Positions 37,041 through 45,936 of a stretch of DNA of 51,982 bases are shown here, piece by piece (position 1 is the first letter of the stretch; each line of letters begins with the position of its first letter). The notes beneath the pieces are model-generated. The model worked only from the letters and a program-made list of their open reading frames with translations, had not been told where the DNA came from and searched no databases. The stretch covers positions 1 to 51,982 of the forward strand of contig JAAVWC010000027.1 of NCBI GenBank assembly GCA_023910675.1, given 5' to 3'. The translations under genes and the position numbers were made by a program. Origin of the DNA: Gemmatimonas sp. GTDB lineage: Bacteria; Gemmatimonadota; Gemmatimonadetes; Gemmatimonadales; Gemmatimonadaceae.

Positions 37041-37992
37041 GGCAACTCCTCGTAGAGGGGGGGACTGGTCGTGCCCGAAAACAGGCCGAATCCAACCACC
37101 CGCCACGCTAACCGAATACAGGCCGAAGTGCAAGCATTTTTTTTCGTCGACCCCCTGGACGTTCCCAACTGGAACCCTCGGCGCGCTTACCCAGGATGCC
37201 CACGCCCGGGCCGACGCCGTCGCGGAGCCCTTGGCGACGCTCAAGGCCCGCGCCGCAGACGCCCCGCCGGTACGGCCGTTCGCGGATGCCCTGCGTGACA
37301 CTCACGTGCGGGTCATCGCCGAAGTCAAACGCGCCTCCCCCTCGAAGGGGCCAATCGCTCCCGGATTGGATGCGGCCGACCAGGCACGCGCCTATGTGCG
37401 CGGTGGCGCCGCGGCCATCTCGGTGCTCACCGAACCCACGCGCTTCGGCGGCACCCTCGCCGATCTCGAAGCCGTTAGCCGTGCGGTTCAGGCGCCTGCG
37501 ATTCGCAAGGACTTCCTCGTTCATCCCGTCCAGCTGTGGGAGGCGCGGGCCGTCGGTGCATCGGCGGTGCTGCTCATTGTGCGCGCCCTGTCCCCCGATG
37601 AACTCGCGCGGATGATGGACGCCGCTTCGGAGGCGGGGCTGGCCACGCTGGTGGAGATCCGCGACCTCGGCGAACTCGAGAGAGCACTGGCCGTGAACGC
37701 GACCGTCATCGGGGTGAACAACCGGAACCTCGAAACGCTGGTGATCGATCCCGCGACTGCGCCGGCGATCATTCCGTTCATCCCCGCGAGTTGTATCGCC
37801 GTCGCCGAAAGCGGGATGCGTACGGTCGACGATGTCGCACCGGCCGCGGCGGCAGGCGCCGATGCCATCCTCGTGGGAAGCGCCATCTCTGCAACATCCG
37901 ATCCCGCCGAGAATGTGCGGATCCTCGCCGGCGTGTCGCGACGGCCCCTCCCGCGCGACGCGGCGTCGGCCCGCGCGGCGTTGGCGCGCTGA
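37039..37992 (+). CDS. trpC: Indole-3-glycerol phosphate synthase (start uncertain)
   Basis: Fourth tryptophan step, closing the indole ring. The TIM barrel shows VIAEVKRASPSKGPI, LTEPTRFGGTLADL, the catalytic-side RKDFLVHP, GVNNRNLETL and AESGM. Family similarity begins near GTLGALTQDAHARA (about 37171). The only in-frame ATG before that is 37039, which would add about 44 unlikely residues across the lexA operators and overlap lexA antisense. A GTG at 37128 would be in frame only if the T8 run (37137-37144) had seven T. I give 37039 as the formal start; the true start is probably 37128-37171. Confidence 0.88.
   Translation: MATPRRGGDWSCPKTGRIQPPATLTEYRPKCKHFFSSTPWTFPTGTLGALTQDAHARADAVAEPLATLKARAADAPPVRPFADALRDTHVRVIAEVKRASPSKGPIAPGLDAADQARAYVRGGAAAISVLTEPTRFGGTLADLEAVSRAVQAPAIRKDFLVHPVQLWEARAVGASAVLLIVRALSPDELARMMDAASEAGLATLVEIRDLGELERALAVNATVIGVNNRNLETLVIDPATAPAIIPFIPASCIAVAESGMRTVDDVAPAAAAGADAILVGSAISATSDPAENVRILAGVSRRPLPRDAASARAALAR
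37075..37090. promoter_or_regulatory. Putative LexA operator 1
   Basis: On the minus strand this reads TTCGGCCTGTTTTCGG: two TTCGG half-sites 11 bases apart. It lies 35 bases upstream of the lexA start and matches site 2 at 15 of 16 positions. The direct-repeat form recalls the GTTC-N7-GTTC LexA boxes of alphaproteobacteria. Assignment rests on position and repetition only. Confidence 0.55.
37112..37127. promoter_or_regulatory. Putative LexA operator 2
   Basis: On the minus strand this reads TTCGGCCTGTATTCGG, nearly identical to site 1 and 37 bases from it (start to start). The two sites together cover the lexA promoter region and also the possible start region of the divergent trpC, so binding could affect both genes. 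Confidence 0.55.
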
Positions 37993-37996
37993 TCCC

Positions 37997-38695
37997 GTGT
38001 CGCCCGCTCGCAACCTGACGGCACAAGCCGCCGCCCCGCTGGTCAAGTTTTGTGGGCTGACGCGACCCGAAGACGCCGCGGCAGCCGAAGCCGCGGGCGC
38101 GGCATACCTCGGGGCGATCCTCGCGGGCGGTCCACGCCTGCTCACAGCGGCACGCGCGCGTGACGTCCTCGGCCCACGTCGTCACAGCGTGCGACGTGTC
38201 GCAGTCTTTGGCGATCAACCGTGGCGTGAGGTGGTCATCGTTGCGGGGGAGATCGATGTCGACGTGGTGCAACTGCACGGAGCACGTGCACCGGAGGAAG
38301 TCGCGCGAATTGCTGCGGAGAGCGGTCGTACGGTGTGGCCCGTCCTGCGCGTGGCGGCAACAGCACTGCCCAAGGAGGCGGCCGCGTTGGCGCGTATCAC
38401 GGGGCACCTGGTATTGGATGCACACGTGGTGGGACAACTCGGCGGGACCGGAGTCGCACTCGACTGGTCTGGACTTCGGGGCGCACTCGATGCACTGCGG
38501 AACGCGGTTCCGGACGTAACGATCGTCTTGGCCGGTGGATTACGTCCGGCAAATGTCGCGATGGCCGTTCAATTGCTTTCGCCACAGGTCGTTGACGTAT
38601 CTTCCGGAGTGGAAGCGGCGCCCGGTGTGAAGGATCCGGCGCTGGTGCAACAGTTCGTGATGGCGGCGCGCGGCGCCGCGGAGATGCAGCGATGA
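37997..38695 (+). CDS. trpF: Phosphoribosylanthranilate isomerase
   Basis: Third tryptophan step. From GTG 37997, five bases after the trpC stop, the protein has 232 residues. It shows [12 protein letters not shown] with the catalytic cysteine, VQLHG in the middle and the phosphate-binding [10 protein letters not shown] plus VDVSSGVE near the end with the catalytic aspartate. The open frame upstream to 37832 lies inside trpC. The stop overlaps the trpB start (ATGA). Confidence 0.95.
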   Translation: MSPARNLTAQAAAPLVKFCGLTRPEDAAAAEAAGAAYLGAILAGGPRLLTAARARDVLGPRRHSVRRVAVFGDQPWREVVIVAGEIDVDVVQLHGARAPEEVARIAAESGRTVWPVLRVAATALPKEAAALARITGHLVLDAHVVGQLGGTGVALDWSGLRGALDALRNAVPDVTIVLAGGLRPANVAMAVQLLSPQVVDVSSGVEAAPGVKDPALVQQFVMAARGAAEMQR

Positions 38696-39894
38696 CGATG
38701 GGCGAGAGTGCAGGCACAACGACAACGGACCGGTTTGGTCCGTTCGGCGGACGCTATGTGCCGGAAACCCTGATCCCCGCGCTGGACCACCTGGAGGCGT
38801 CGTTCGCGGCTGTCCGCCATGACGCGGCCTTTCAGACAGAACTCGACGGGCTGCTGCGCGAGTATGTGGGACGCCCGACGGCGCTCACTTTTGCCCCCCG
38901 TCTGAGTGCGCGACTCGGCGCGCCGGTCTGGATGAAGCGCGAAGATCTCAATCACACGGGCGCGCACAAGATCAACAACACCGTCGGGCAGGCGATGCTC
39001 GCCCGTCGTATGGGTAAGACGCGCATCATTGCCGAGACCGGAGCCGGTCAGCACGGCGTTGCCACGGCGACGATCTGCGCACGGTTCGGCCTCGAGTGCA
39101 TCGTGTACATGGGCGAGGAGGACATGCAGCGCCAGGCGCTCAACGTGTTCCGGATGCGCCTCATGGGGGCGACCGTCGTCCCCGTGACTTCCGGCACCCG
39201 CACGCTGAAAGACGCCACGACGGAAGCCATCCGGGACTGGGTCACCAACGTCAACGAGAGTCACTACATCATTGGCTCGGTCGTCGGCCCGGCGCCGTAT
39301 CCGCGTATGGTCCGTGAATTCCAGTCCATCATCGGCAACGAATCGCGCGCCCAGATGCTGGCCAAGGCCGGTCAGCTTCCCAAGACCGTGATCGCGTGCG
39401 TCGGTGGCGGCTCCAACGCGATGGGCATCTTTGCCGGTTTCGTCAACGATGCGGGCGTGGAACTGGTCGGCGTGGAAGCGGCCGGCGAAGGGCTCGACAC
39501 CGACCGTCACAGTGCCTCGATCACCAAGGGCACCCCCGGCGTGCTGCACGGCTCGCTCTCGTACCTGCTCCAGGACGCGGCGGGGCAGGTGCACCCCGCC
39601 CATTCCATCTCGGCCGGACTCGACTACCCCGGGGTGGGACCCGAGCACGCCTGGCTGCACGACAGCGGCCGCGCCGAGTACGTGGCGGTCACGGATACCG
39701 AAGCGTTGCGCGGAGTGGCCTTGCTCAGTCGTCTGGAGGGTATCATTCCCGCCCTTGAAACCGCCCACGCCGTAGCTTGGTTGGAACGCGAGGCGGGACG
39801 CTGGTCCGAACACGAGCCGGTGCTGCTGTGCGTCAGTGGCCGCGGCGACAAGGATGTTGGGACCATCAGCCAGTACACACTCCCCGAGGTATGA
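38692..39894 (+). CDS. trpB: Tryptophan synthase beta chain
   Basis: PLP enzyme joining indole and serine. The 400-residue protein has the PLP lysine Lys93 in [10 protein letters not shown], the N-terminal [13 protein letters not shown] and the phosphate site [10 protein letters not shown]. It belongs to the standard TrpB1 type that works with TrpA. Notably trpA is not next: two non-trp genes stand between, although the stop overlaps the first of them in ATGA. Confidence 0.97.
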   Translation: MTMGESAGTTTTDRFGPFGGRYVPETLIPALDHLEASFAAVRHDAAFQTELDGLLREYVGRPTALTFAPRLSARLGAPVWMKREDLNHTGAHKINNTVGQAMLARRMGKTRIIAETGAGQHGVATATICARFGLECIVYMGEEDMQRQALNVFRMRLMGATVVPVTSGTRTLKDATTEAIRDWVTNVNESHYIIGSVVGPAPYPRMVREFQSIIGNESRAQMLAKAGQLPKTVIACVGGGSNAMGIFAGFVNDAGVELVGVEAAGEGLDTDRHSASITKGTPGVLHGSLSYLLQDAAGQVHPAHSISAGLDYPGVGPEHAWLHDSGRAEYVAVTDTEALRGVALLSRLEGIIPALETAHAVAWLEREAGRWSEHEPVLLCVSGRGDKDVGTISQYTLPEV

Positions 39895-41585
39895 CCGTAA
39901 CGCCCCACGAAGAGGAGGTATCGCCGCTCGCGATATCCGCCGTCGAAGACGCGCTCCGCGCGTTTGCGAAGGCACTTCGTGCCGTCCAGTTGTACCTGCC
40001 GAACAACCCCATCCGGGCGCAGAGCATCGATCAGACGCGACAGGCGTTTGGTCGGATCTGGGCCCACGTATCGCCACTGGATATTCAAGTGCGCGAAGCG
40101 TCGTTCATGCTCGACGACCGCGTGGTCTATCAGGATGTGGAGCGCGGCATCGAATCGCTGCCATGGCTGCTCTATCGCGATGGCGTCCGCAGTTTGACGC
40201 TGATGCCCGGCGTGGAAGGCTCCGATCTTGAGGCGCTGCTGTTGTTGCTTCACAAGGCGCGCTCAGCGTCCAGCGAAGACGACGATCTGGTCACGATGCT
40301 CTGGGTAACCGACCTGGAGTTCGTGAACTACCGTTACGTCGAGAGCAACGGCGCCAACGACTTCGTCACCGCATCCGGCGACCGGCCGGGAATCGCGACA
40401 CACAATCCGGGTGAATTGCCGCTGGCGGTCCCCCCCGCAGAGACACAGGCGCCTGGTGACGGGCCGCCGGGCATCGTGCGCGTCGACGACTTCGATTCGA
40501 CGTTGTATTTTCTGGATCCGCGAGAAGCGTCGTACCTCCAAGACGAGCTGAAGCGAGAGTACCTCGAGGATCAGCGACGGCTGGTGCTGGCCAGCCTGTT
40601 CGACATCGTCGAGTTGCAGCCTGATGCGAAGGCGCAACGGGAAGCGCTGGGCATTCTCGACAGTCTTGTGCTCGAGTTTCTCTCCATTGGTGAGTACGAG
40701 CTGGTGGCGTATACCCTCCGCGAAGCGGCGACGACCGCCCGCAGCGAGAGTATCGAGGCCACGGTGCGGACGGCACTCCGCGAGCTGCCCGCGCGGCTCA
40801 GCGAGCCTCATGTCGTCGCGCAGCTGCTGCACGCGCTCGACGAGAGTGCGCGCCCCCCCGTGGCGTCACTCCTCGAGGGGGTGTTCGCCGAGCTCCGGCC
40901 GGCCGCCCTCGAGCCGTTGGTCGGATGGCTGGGCTCCGCGCCCTCGTCGCCGGCGCGTGCGTCCATCGAGCGCGCGTCACTGCGCCTGGCGGGTGCGAAC
41001 ACCTCCGAACTTTCCACGCTGCTGGAACATCAGGAGGACAACGTCGTTCGGGGGGCGCTGCGGCTCATCTCTCAATTGGCGACGCCCGCTGCGGTGCCGG
41101 GACTCGCGCGCCTGCTGCGCGGTACCGATGCCAAGCTCCGGGCCGAAGCCGTAACCGCGCTCGCGGATATCGGCTCGCCCTCTGCGCTGCAGTCGCTCGA
41201 ACGCGCGACCGGTGACACCGATCGTGAAGTGCGGGTGGCCGCGTATCGCGCCATTGGCAGTCGCAAGCACACTGGGGCGTTGCCGCGCCTGCTCGCCGCC
41301 ATCCGCCGCAAGGATGTTCGCGCCGCCGACCTTGGTGAGAAGATGGCGCTGTTCGAAGCGTTCGGTGCCATGTGTGGTGACGCCGGTGTTGGTGAACTCG
41401 ATGGTATTTTGAACGCACGCGGACTCCTCGGCGCCAAAGAGCCACCAGAAATGCGGGCGTGTGCGGCGCGCGCGTTGGGAATGCTCGGCACGCGGTCTGC
41501 TGTGGCGTCGCTGCAGAAGGCGGCGGACACCAAGGACGTAGTCGTACGCAGTGCCGTGGCGCGCGCGATGCGAGGCGGCGCATGA
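39891..41585 (+). CDS. HEAT-repeat protein with LYP-type N-terminal domain
   Basis: A 564-residue soluble protein of unknown role. The N-terminal part (about 15-125) contains [13 protein letters not shown] and [19 protein letters not shown], and is alike in pattern to the start of the next gene's protein. The C-terminal half (about 290-560) is built of HEAT-like helical repeats, such as [20 protein letters not shown] and [25 protein letters not shown] arrays usually bind other proteins. The start is the ATG overlapping the trpB stop; the frame to 39777 lies inside trpB. Its stop overlaps the HD-GYP gene, so the two are made together. Confidence 0.8.
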   Translation: MTVTPHEEEVSPLAISAVEDALRAFAKALRAVQLYLPNNPIRAQSIDQTRQAFGRIWAHVSPLDIQVREASFMLDDRVVYQDVERGIESLPWLLYRDGVRSLTLMPGVEGSDLEALLLLLHKARSASSEDDDLVTMLWVTDLEFVNYRYVESNGANDFVTASGDRPGIATHNPGELPLAVPPAETQAPGDGPPGIVRVDDFDSTLYFLDPREASYLQDELKREYLEDQRRLVLASLFDIVELQPDAKAQREALGILDSLVLEFLSIGEYELVAYTLREAATTARSESIEATVRTALRELPARLSEPHVVAQLLHALDESARPPVASLLEGVFAELRPAALEPLVGWLGSAPSSPARASIERASLRLAGANTSELSTLLEHQEDNVVRGALRLISQLATPAAVPGLARLLRGTDAKLRAEAVTALADIGSPSALQSLERATGDTDREVRVAAYRAIGSRKHTGALPRLLAAIRRKDVRAADLGEKMALFEAFGAMCGDAGVGELDGILNARGLLGAKEPPEMRACAARALGMLGTRSAVASLQKAADTKDVVVRSAVARAMRGGA

Positions 41586-43039
41586 CCGTGCCGACCCAAT
41601 CAGCGCCCAGCGGGGTGGGGGATCCAAGCGGACAGAAGGCCGCTCGCGCGTTCGTCGTGGCCATGAACAGCGCGATCCGCGCCGTCCGATTGTATCCGGT
41701 GGAGAATGCCGCTGTACAGAAAGCGATCGCCGAGCTGGGCAGCTCCGCCGAACGTGTGCGCGAAGGCGAGGGGAGTTGTGCGCTGCGCCGCGTCGGAGAT
41801 TTTCTGTTCGTCAACGACACGCGTCTTCGCCTGACCTTCGACAATTACGCCGCAGTGGCCAGTCTGCTCGGCATATTCCGCGATGCGGGTATCGGGGGCA
41901 TTGGGTTGTACGACACACCGTTGCCACGAGCCTGGGTGGTGCTGTTGTCATTCTTGCAATCACCGCCCCTCGAGTATCCCGAGGAGGAGCGGCTCGCACA
42001 GCTCTCGGCGCGTCTCGAGACGGCGCAGGTTCACGATTTCGAGCTCGTTCCGGCATCGGACGAACAGGACGAACTGGAGAGCGATCTCGACAGCAAGGAG
42101 AAGGCGCGTCAGACGTACGTGCGCTCACTCGATGTGACGCGGGAAATCATTACCTCTGCGCGTCTGGGGCGGAGCCCAGGTCTCAAGCGGGTCAAGCGCG
42201 CGGTGCAGGGAATCGTCGATTCCATTCTGACCGACTCGGCGTCGATGATCGGTTTGACCACGCTGCGCGAATTCGACGAATACACCTTCGTGCACAGCGT
42301 GAATGTCTGCATCCTTGCGGTCGCGCTCGGGCGGCGGCTTGGGCTGAGCAAGATCCAGTTGCTCGACTTGGGGTTGGCCGCGCTCCTGCACGATATCGGG
42401 AAGTCGCGCGTTCCGCTCGAGTTACTGAACACGCGCGGACAACTCGACCGCGACAGTCGCCTCATCCTGCAGCAGCATACGTGGCAAGGCGTGCTGGCCA
42501 TGTTCGCCCTGCCGACGGGTGGCGTCCGGCCATGGCGCTCCATGACAGCGGCGTATGAGCACCACATGCGGACGGATCTGTCGGGATACCCCAAGGTATC
42601 GCGGCCGCGCAAGCTGTCGCTGTTCAGCAAGATCATTGCGGTCGCCGACGGCTTCGATGCCGCGACGACGACGCGCGTGTATCAGGATTCGCCGTGGACC
42701 CCGGCGGATGTATTGCGCGGTATGCGCGACAATCCGCGCCTCGGTCTCGATCCCGTGGTGGTCAAGGCGTTCATCAATCTCACCGGCATCTACCCAGTCG
42801 GCACCGTCGTCGTGCTCGATACCTTTGAGCTGGCGATCGTGCTGGCGTCGAATCCCGATGCGACGGCGCTTTCGCGTCCCATCATTCGTATTCTGATGGA
42901 CGATCGTGGGAATCTGGTGGACGATGCTACGCCGCTGGACCTTACGGTGCGGGCGGCAAACGGTCAGTTTGCACGTACGATCATTCGCACCGAAGACCCG
43001 CAACGCTATGGCATCAACATCGGTGACTATTTCGCCTGA
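41582..43039 (+). CDS. HD-GYP domain protein with LYP-type N-terminal domain
   Basis: A 485-residue protein. Residues about 15-135 form an uncharacterised domain with AIRAVRLYPVENAAV, similar in pattern to the preceding HEAT protein. Residues about 190-400 form an HD domain: His238, His270-Asp271 (LLHDIGKS), His299, His327-His328 and Asp356 keep the full metal-ligand set. The GYP loop reads DLSGYP, with Leu in place of the usual Gly. HD-GYP enzymes usually degrade cyclic di-GMP, so phosphodiesterase activity is likely but the loop change leaves doubt. ATG 41582 is in an ATGA overlap. It runs directly into trpA. Confidence 0.83.
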   Translation: MTVPTQSAPSGVGDPSGQKAARAFVVAMNSAIRAVRLYPVENAAVQKAIAELGSSAERVREGEGSCALRRVGDFLFVNDTRLRLTFDNYAAVASLLGIFRDAGIGGIGLYDTPLPRAWVVLLSFLQSPPLEYPEEERLAQLSARLETAQVHDFELVPASDEQDELESDLDSKEKARQTYVRSLDVTREIITSARLGRSPGLKRVKRAVQGIVDSILTDSASMIGLTTLREFDEYTFVHSVNVCILAVALGRRLGLSKIQLLDLGLAALLHDIGKSRVPLELLNTRGQLDRDSRLILQQHTWQGVLAMFALPTGGVRPWRSMTAAYEHHMRTDLSGYPKVSRPRKLSLFSKIIAVADGFDAATTTRVYQDSPWTPADVLRGMRDNPRLGLDPVVVKAFINLTGIYPVGTVVVLDTFELAIVLASNPDATALSRPIIRILMDDRGNLVDDATPLDLTVRAANGQFARTIIRTEDPQRYGINIGDYFA

Positions 43040-43829
43040 CGTCTCATCGCCGTCCGCTTCCCGTTTGACGGCACGTTTTGCGGCCCTGGCTGCCGAAGGG
43101 CGCAAAGCGCTGGTCTGTTATGTCACCGCCGGCCATCCGGATCCCGCGCGCAGCGTGGCCCTCATTCGTGGATTGGCTGCGGCCGGCGCGGACGTGATCG
43201 AAGTCGGGGTCCCGTTCTCCGATCCCCTCGCCGACGGTCCGGTCATCCAGCAAAGCTCGCAGTCGGCACTCGATCAGGGCGTCACGCTCGCGCAAACGCT
43301 CGATCTCGTGCGTGAGGCGGCGGTCGCTGTGCCGATCGTGCTCTTCAGTTACCTCAACCCGATTCTCGCCGGCGGCGCCGACGTGCTGGCGCGTGCGCGG
43401 AGCGCGGGTGTTGATGGCGTGCTGGTGACCGACCTGCCCGTCGGCGCCGACCCGGTGCGTGAACAGTGGTTCGGTGCGAGCGGGCTCGATTTCGTGCGCT
43501 TGGTGGCGCCCACGACGCCGGCGCCGCGCATGGAGGAGATCGGACGCCATGGCGGCGGCTTCGTCTATCTCATCAGTCGATTGGGTGTGACTGGTGAGCA
43601 AACGTCGCTGGCGGAGGATCTCCCGCAGACGGTGGCGCGGCTCCGTGCGTCGACAACGTTGCCCTTGTGTATCGGCTTTGGCATCTCGACACCGGAGCAG
43701 GCACAGGCTGCGGCGCGACTCGGCGATGGCGTGGTCGTCGGTAGTGCGATCGTTCGTGCGGCCGGCCGCAGTGTGGAGGATGCCATCGCGCTGACCGCGT
43801 CGCTCCGCGCGGCGATCGACGCCATCTGA
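43023..43829 (+). CDS. trpA: Tryptophan synthase alpha chain
   Basis: Cleaves indole-3-glycerol phosphate and passes indole to TrpB. It shows the catalytic Glu/Asp in IEVGVPFSDPLADGP, YVTAGHPDP near the start, and phosphate-binding GFGISTPEQ and VVGSAIV. From GTG 43023 it has 268 residues, the usual length, and overlaps the HD-GYP gene by 17 bases. ATG at 43008 is an equally possible start, giving five more residues; neither has a clear ribosome site. Confidence 0.95.
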   Translation: MTISPDVSSPSASRLTARFAALAAEGRKALVCYVTAGHPDPARSVALIRGLAAAGADVIEVGVPFSDPLADGPVIQQSSQSALDQGVTLAQTLDLVREAAVAVPIVLFSYLNPILAGGADVLARARSAGVDGVLVTDLPVGADPVREQWFGASGLDFVRLVAPTTPAPRMEEIGRHGGGFVYLISRLGVTGEQTSLAEDLPQTVARLRASTTLPLCIGFGISTPEQAQAAARLGDGVVVGSAIVRAAGRSVEDAIALTASLRAAIDAI

Positions 43830-43842
43830 CGCGTCGAGAAGC

Positions 43843-44376
43843 ATGAGGGGCGGATTGCCCGACTGGGCTGTCGTTGGCGACAAACGTCGCGCGCACATCG
43901 AACGCGTCGTGTCGTTGCTCGATCGCTGGGCGGTGGCGCTCGCGGTGGATGTCGAGACCCGGAGCGCGTGGTGCGACGCCGGATGGTGGCACGACTCCCT
44001 TCGTGATGCCGATGAGTTGCAGCTACGCGCGCTGACCGGGGACAGTGAGCGACCGGTGGGGCTGTTGCATGGGCCCGCCGCGGCACTGCGCCTCGAAGCG
44101 GTCGGCGAAACGCGCCAGGATGTACTCGAGGCCATTCGATGGCACACCGTTGGGTCCAGTACCTGGACCCGGACTGGTCGCGCGCTTTATATGGCGGACT
44201 TCCTGGAGCCTGGTCGGACGTTCATGCAGGCCGATCGCGCTTTCCTTGCCGACCGCGTCCCGGACGCGTTCGACGCCGTTTTTCGGCAAGTTGTGCGATT
44301 GCGTCTGGAGTGGACGATTCGCGAAGGAAAGAGTTTGTCTCCCGAAACAGTGGCGCTCTGGAATGATGTGCGCTGA
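43843..44376 (+). CDS. YqeK-like HD-domain hydrolase
   Basis: A 177-residue HD protein with the pattern of YqeK, a symmetrical diadenosine tetraphosphatase: KRRAHIERV (His18), WWHDSLRD (His50-Asp51), LLHGPAAALRLE, IRWHTVGS and ADFLEPGR. The last three are the best clues, matching the HGP, RYHT and DyiEPgR stretches of that family. In many bacteria yqeK stands next to nadD and a LytR gene; here nadD is absent but a LytR_C protein follows. ATG at 43843 has no strong ribosome site. Confidence 0.8.
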   Translation: MRGGLPDWAVVGDKRRAHIERVVSLLDRWAVALAVDVETRSAWCDAGWWHDSLRDADELQLRALTGDSERPVGLLHGPAAALRLEAVGETRQDVLEAIRWHTVGSSTWTRTGRALYMADFLEPGRTFMQADRAFLADRVPDAFDAVFRQVVRLRLEWTIREGKSLSPETVALWNDVR

Positions 44377-44400
44377 GTCCTCGGGTTCGGGAGTAGGCGC

Positions 44401-44910
44401 ATGAGCATCGGGTTGCCGACGCTGCCGCCGGCATCCCCTCCGTCGCGCACGCGTGGGCGCGGGGGAGTGGTGGCGCTGGCTTTGGTGGTGATCGTGATTG
44501 CCGGTGCCACGGCGGGATGGTGGAGCCTGCGGCGCACGCCTGCGTCACCGGGGGCCGTCGTCACACCGCGCGCGGCGGCGCTCGAGGACACCGCGGCGCG
44601 CGCGCCGTCGGGGGTGCGCATTCGCGTGCGCGTCATCAACGTGAGCGGTATTACGGGCTTGGCGCGGCGGACGACGCAGCATCTCCGCGAGTATGGATTC
44701 GATGTCGTCGACTTCGGCTCAGGTCCCAAGGAACGCGCGTCCGCGACACGCATTGCTGTGCATACGGGACACGACGCGTGGGCGACACGTGTCCGCAAAG
44801 CGATGGGCGTCGGGGAGATCGTGATCTCCCCCGACAGTTCACGCTATGCCGATCTCACGGTGTTCGTCGGCAGCGATTGGCGCGCGCCGACCGAGACGCT
44901 CCGTCCGTAG
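44401..44910 (+). CDS. Membrane-anchored LytR C-terminal-domain protein
   Basis: A 169-residue protein with a Pro/Arg-rich cytoplasmic start, one membrane segment (about 22-42, VVALALVVIVIAGATAG) and an extracytoplasmic domain from about residue 70. IRVRVINVSGITGLARRTTQ and YGFDVVDFGSG resemble the LytR_C domain, which is found alone or after LytR-CpsA-Psr enzymes. No catalytic LytR domain is present. Its last 72 bases overlap the 3' end of rlmN on the other strand. Function is unknown; cell-envelope work is the likeliest guess. Confidence 0.78.
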   Translation: MSIGLPTLPPASPPSRTRGRGGVVALALVVIVIAGATAGWWSLRRTPASPGAVVTPRAAALEDTAARAPSGVRIRVRVINVSGITGLARRTTQHLREYGFDVVDFGSGPKERASATRIAVHTGHDAWATRVRKAMGVGEIVISPDSSRYADLTVFVGSDWRAPTETLRP

Positions 44911-45936
44911 TTGCCCGCATGCCGCGGCGATGTCGAGACCGCGGCTGCGTCGAACGGCGGTTTCCACGCCACGCGCGCGCAGGGCCTTCGCAAAGACGGT
45001 GATGACTGGCGTGGTGCTTGGCGTGAACCCCATTGAGCCGCCTGGGTGCAGCGGAATGAGATTCACGAACGCGCGGCAATCCCGCGCCAGCTGTGCGAGT
45101 TGCGCCGCATGCTCGGGCTGATCGTTCACGCCACCGAGCATCACATACTCGAACGTGACCCGACGATCGAACTGCTTTGCCGCCTCGATCACGTCGGCGA
45201 GTGGATACTTGGTGTTCACCGGCATCAGCGTTTTCCGCAGCGCATCGCTTGGCGCGTGAATGGAAATTGCCAGTCGGAATTGTTCGGGACGCTCGGAGAG
45301 GGCAATGATACCGGGCAGGACACCGACGGTGGAGATCGTGATGTGCCGGGCCCCGATACCCAGTGCGCGGGCGTCGTTCAGCAGTGACAGAGTCGGACCG
45401 ACGGCCTTCCAATTCATCATCGGCTCACCCATCCCCATGAAAACGATGTTCGTGGGAATGATGGGCGGATTCAACAGGCGCAGTTCACGCACCTGACCAG
45501 CGATCTCTGATGGGGCAAGATTTCGCTGGAATCCCATGGCGCCCGTTGCGCAGAACGCACATTTGAGCGCACAGCCCGCTTGCGACGAAATACAGAAGGT
45601 CATGCGATCCCCGTCTGGAATCGCGACCGTTTCGATCAACTGCCCGTCGTGCATTCTGAAGAGGAACTTCTCCGTGCCGTCGGTCGATTTCTGGCGCGTT
45701 GCGAGCTCCAAAGCCGACAACCGAAAGTCCGCCGTCAACGCTTCGCGCAGCGCCTTGGGCAGCTCGGTCATGTCTTCGAAGCTCCGCACCGGTCGCAGCC
45801 ACAAACGGGCGAACACCTGCGTCGCACGATACGCGGGCTCTCCGCGAACCGTCATCCACGCACGGAGCAATTCGATCGCCGAGTCGGGATCGAAGTCGAG
45901 CAGATCGGGCGTGGTGGGCACTTCCAAGACGGTCAC
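44839..45936 (-). CDS. rlmN: 23S rRNA/tRNA adenine C2-methyltransferase RlmN
   Basis: Radical-SAM enzyme that methylates A2503 of 23S rRNA and A37 of some tRNAs. The 365-residue protein has the cluster motif CALKCAFC (Cys122, Cys126, Cys129), the GMGEP motif, and a C-terminal catalytic cysteine in DIAAACGQL. About 22 residues after that motif form an unconserved tail, which overlaps the LytR_C gene on the plus strand. GTG start at 45936 overlaps the stop of the upstream gene (GTGA). Confidence 0.95.
   Translation of the reverse strand: MTVLEVPTTPDLLDFDPDSAIELLRAWMTVRGEPAYRATQVFARLWLRPVRSFEDMTELPKALREALTADFRLSALELATRQKSTDGTEKFLFRMHDGQLIETVAIPDGDRMTFCISSQAGCALKCAFCATGAMGFQRNLAPSEIAGQVRELRLLNPPIIPTNIVFMGMGEPMMNWKAVGPTLSLLNDARALGIGARHITISTVGVLPGIIALSERPEQFRLAISIHAPSDALRKTLMPVNTKYPLADVIEAAKQFDRRVTFEYVMLGGVNDQPEHAAQLAQLARDCRAFVNLIPLHPGGSMGFTPSTTPVITVFAKALRARGVETAVRRSRGLDIAAACGQLRTERLGRRAPIAADEHREIGIA

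Noticed and set aside
37196..37615. ATG at 37196 as a start for trpC
   Set aside because: It is in a different frame from the IGPS sequence and translates to Pro/Arg-rich nonsense.
38569..40077. 502-codon minus-strand open frame over trpB
   Set aside because: Antisense to a complete trpB; no domain.
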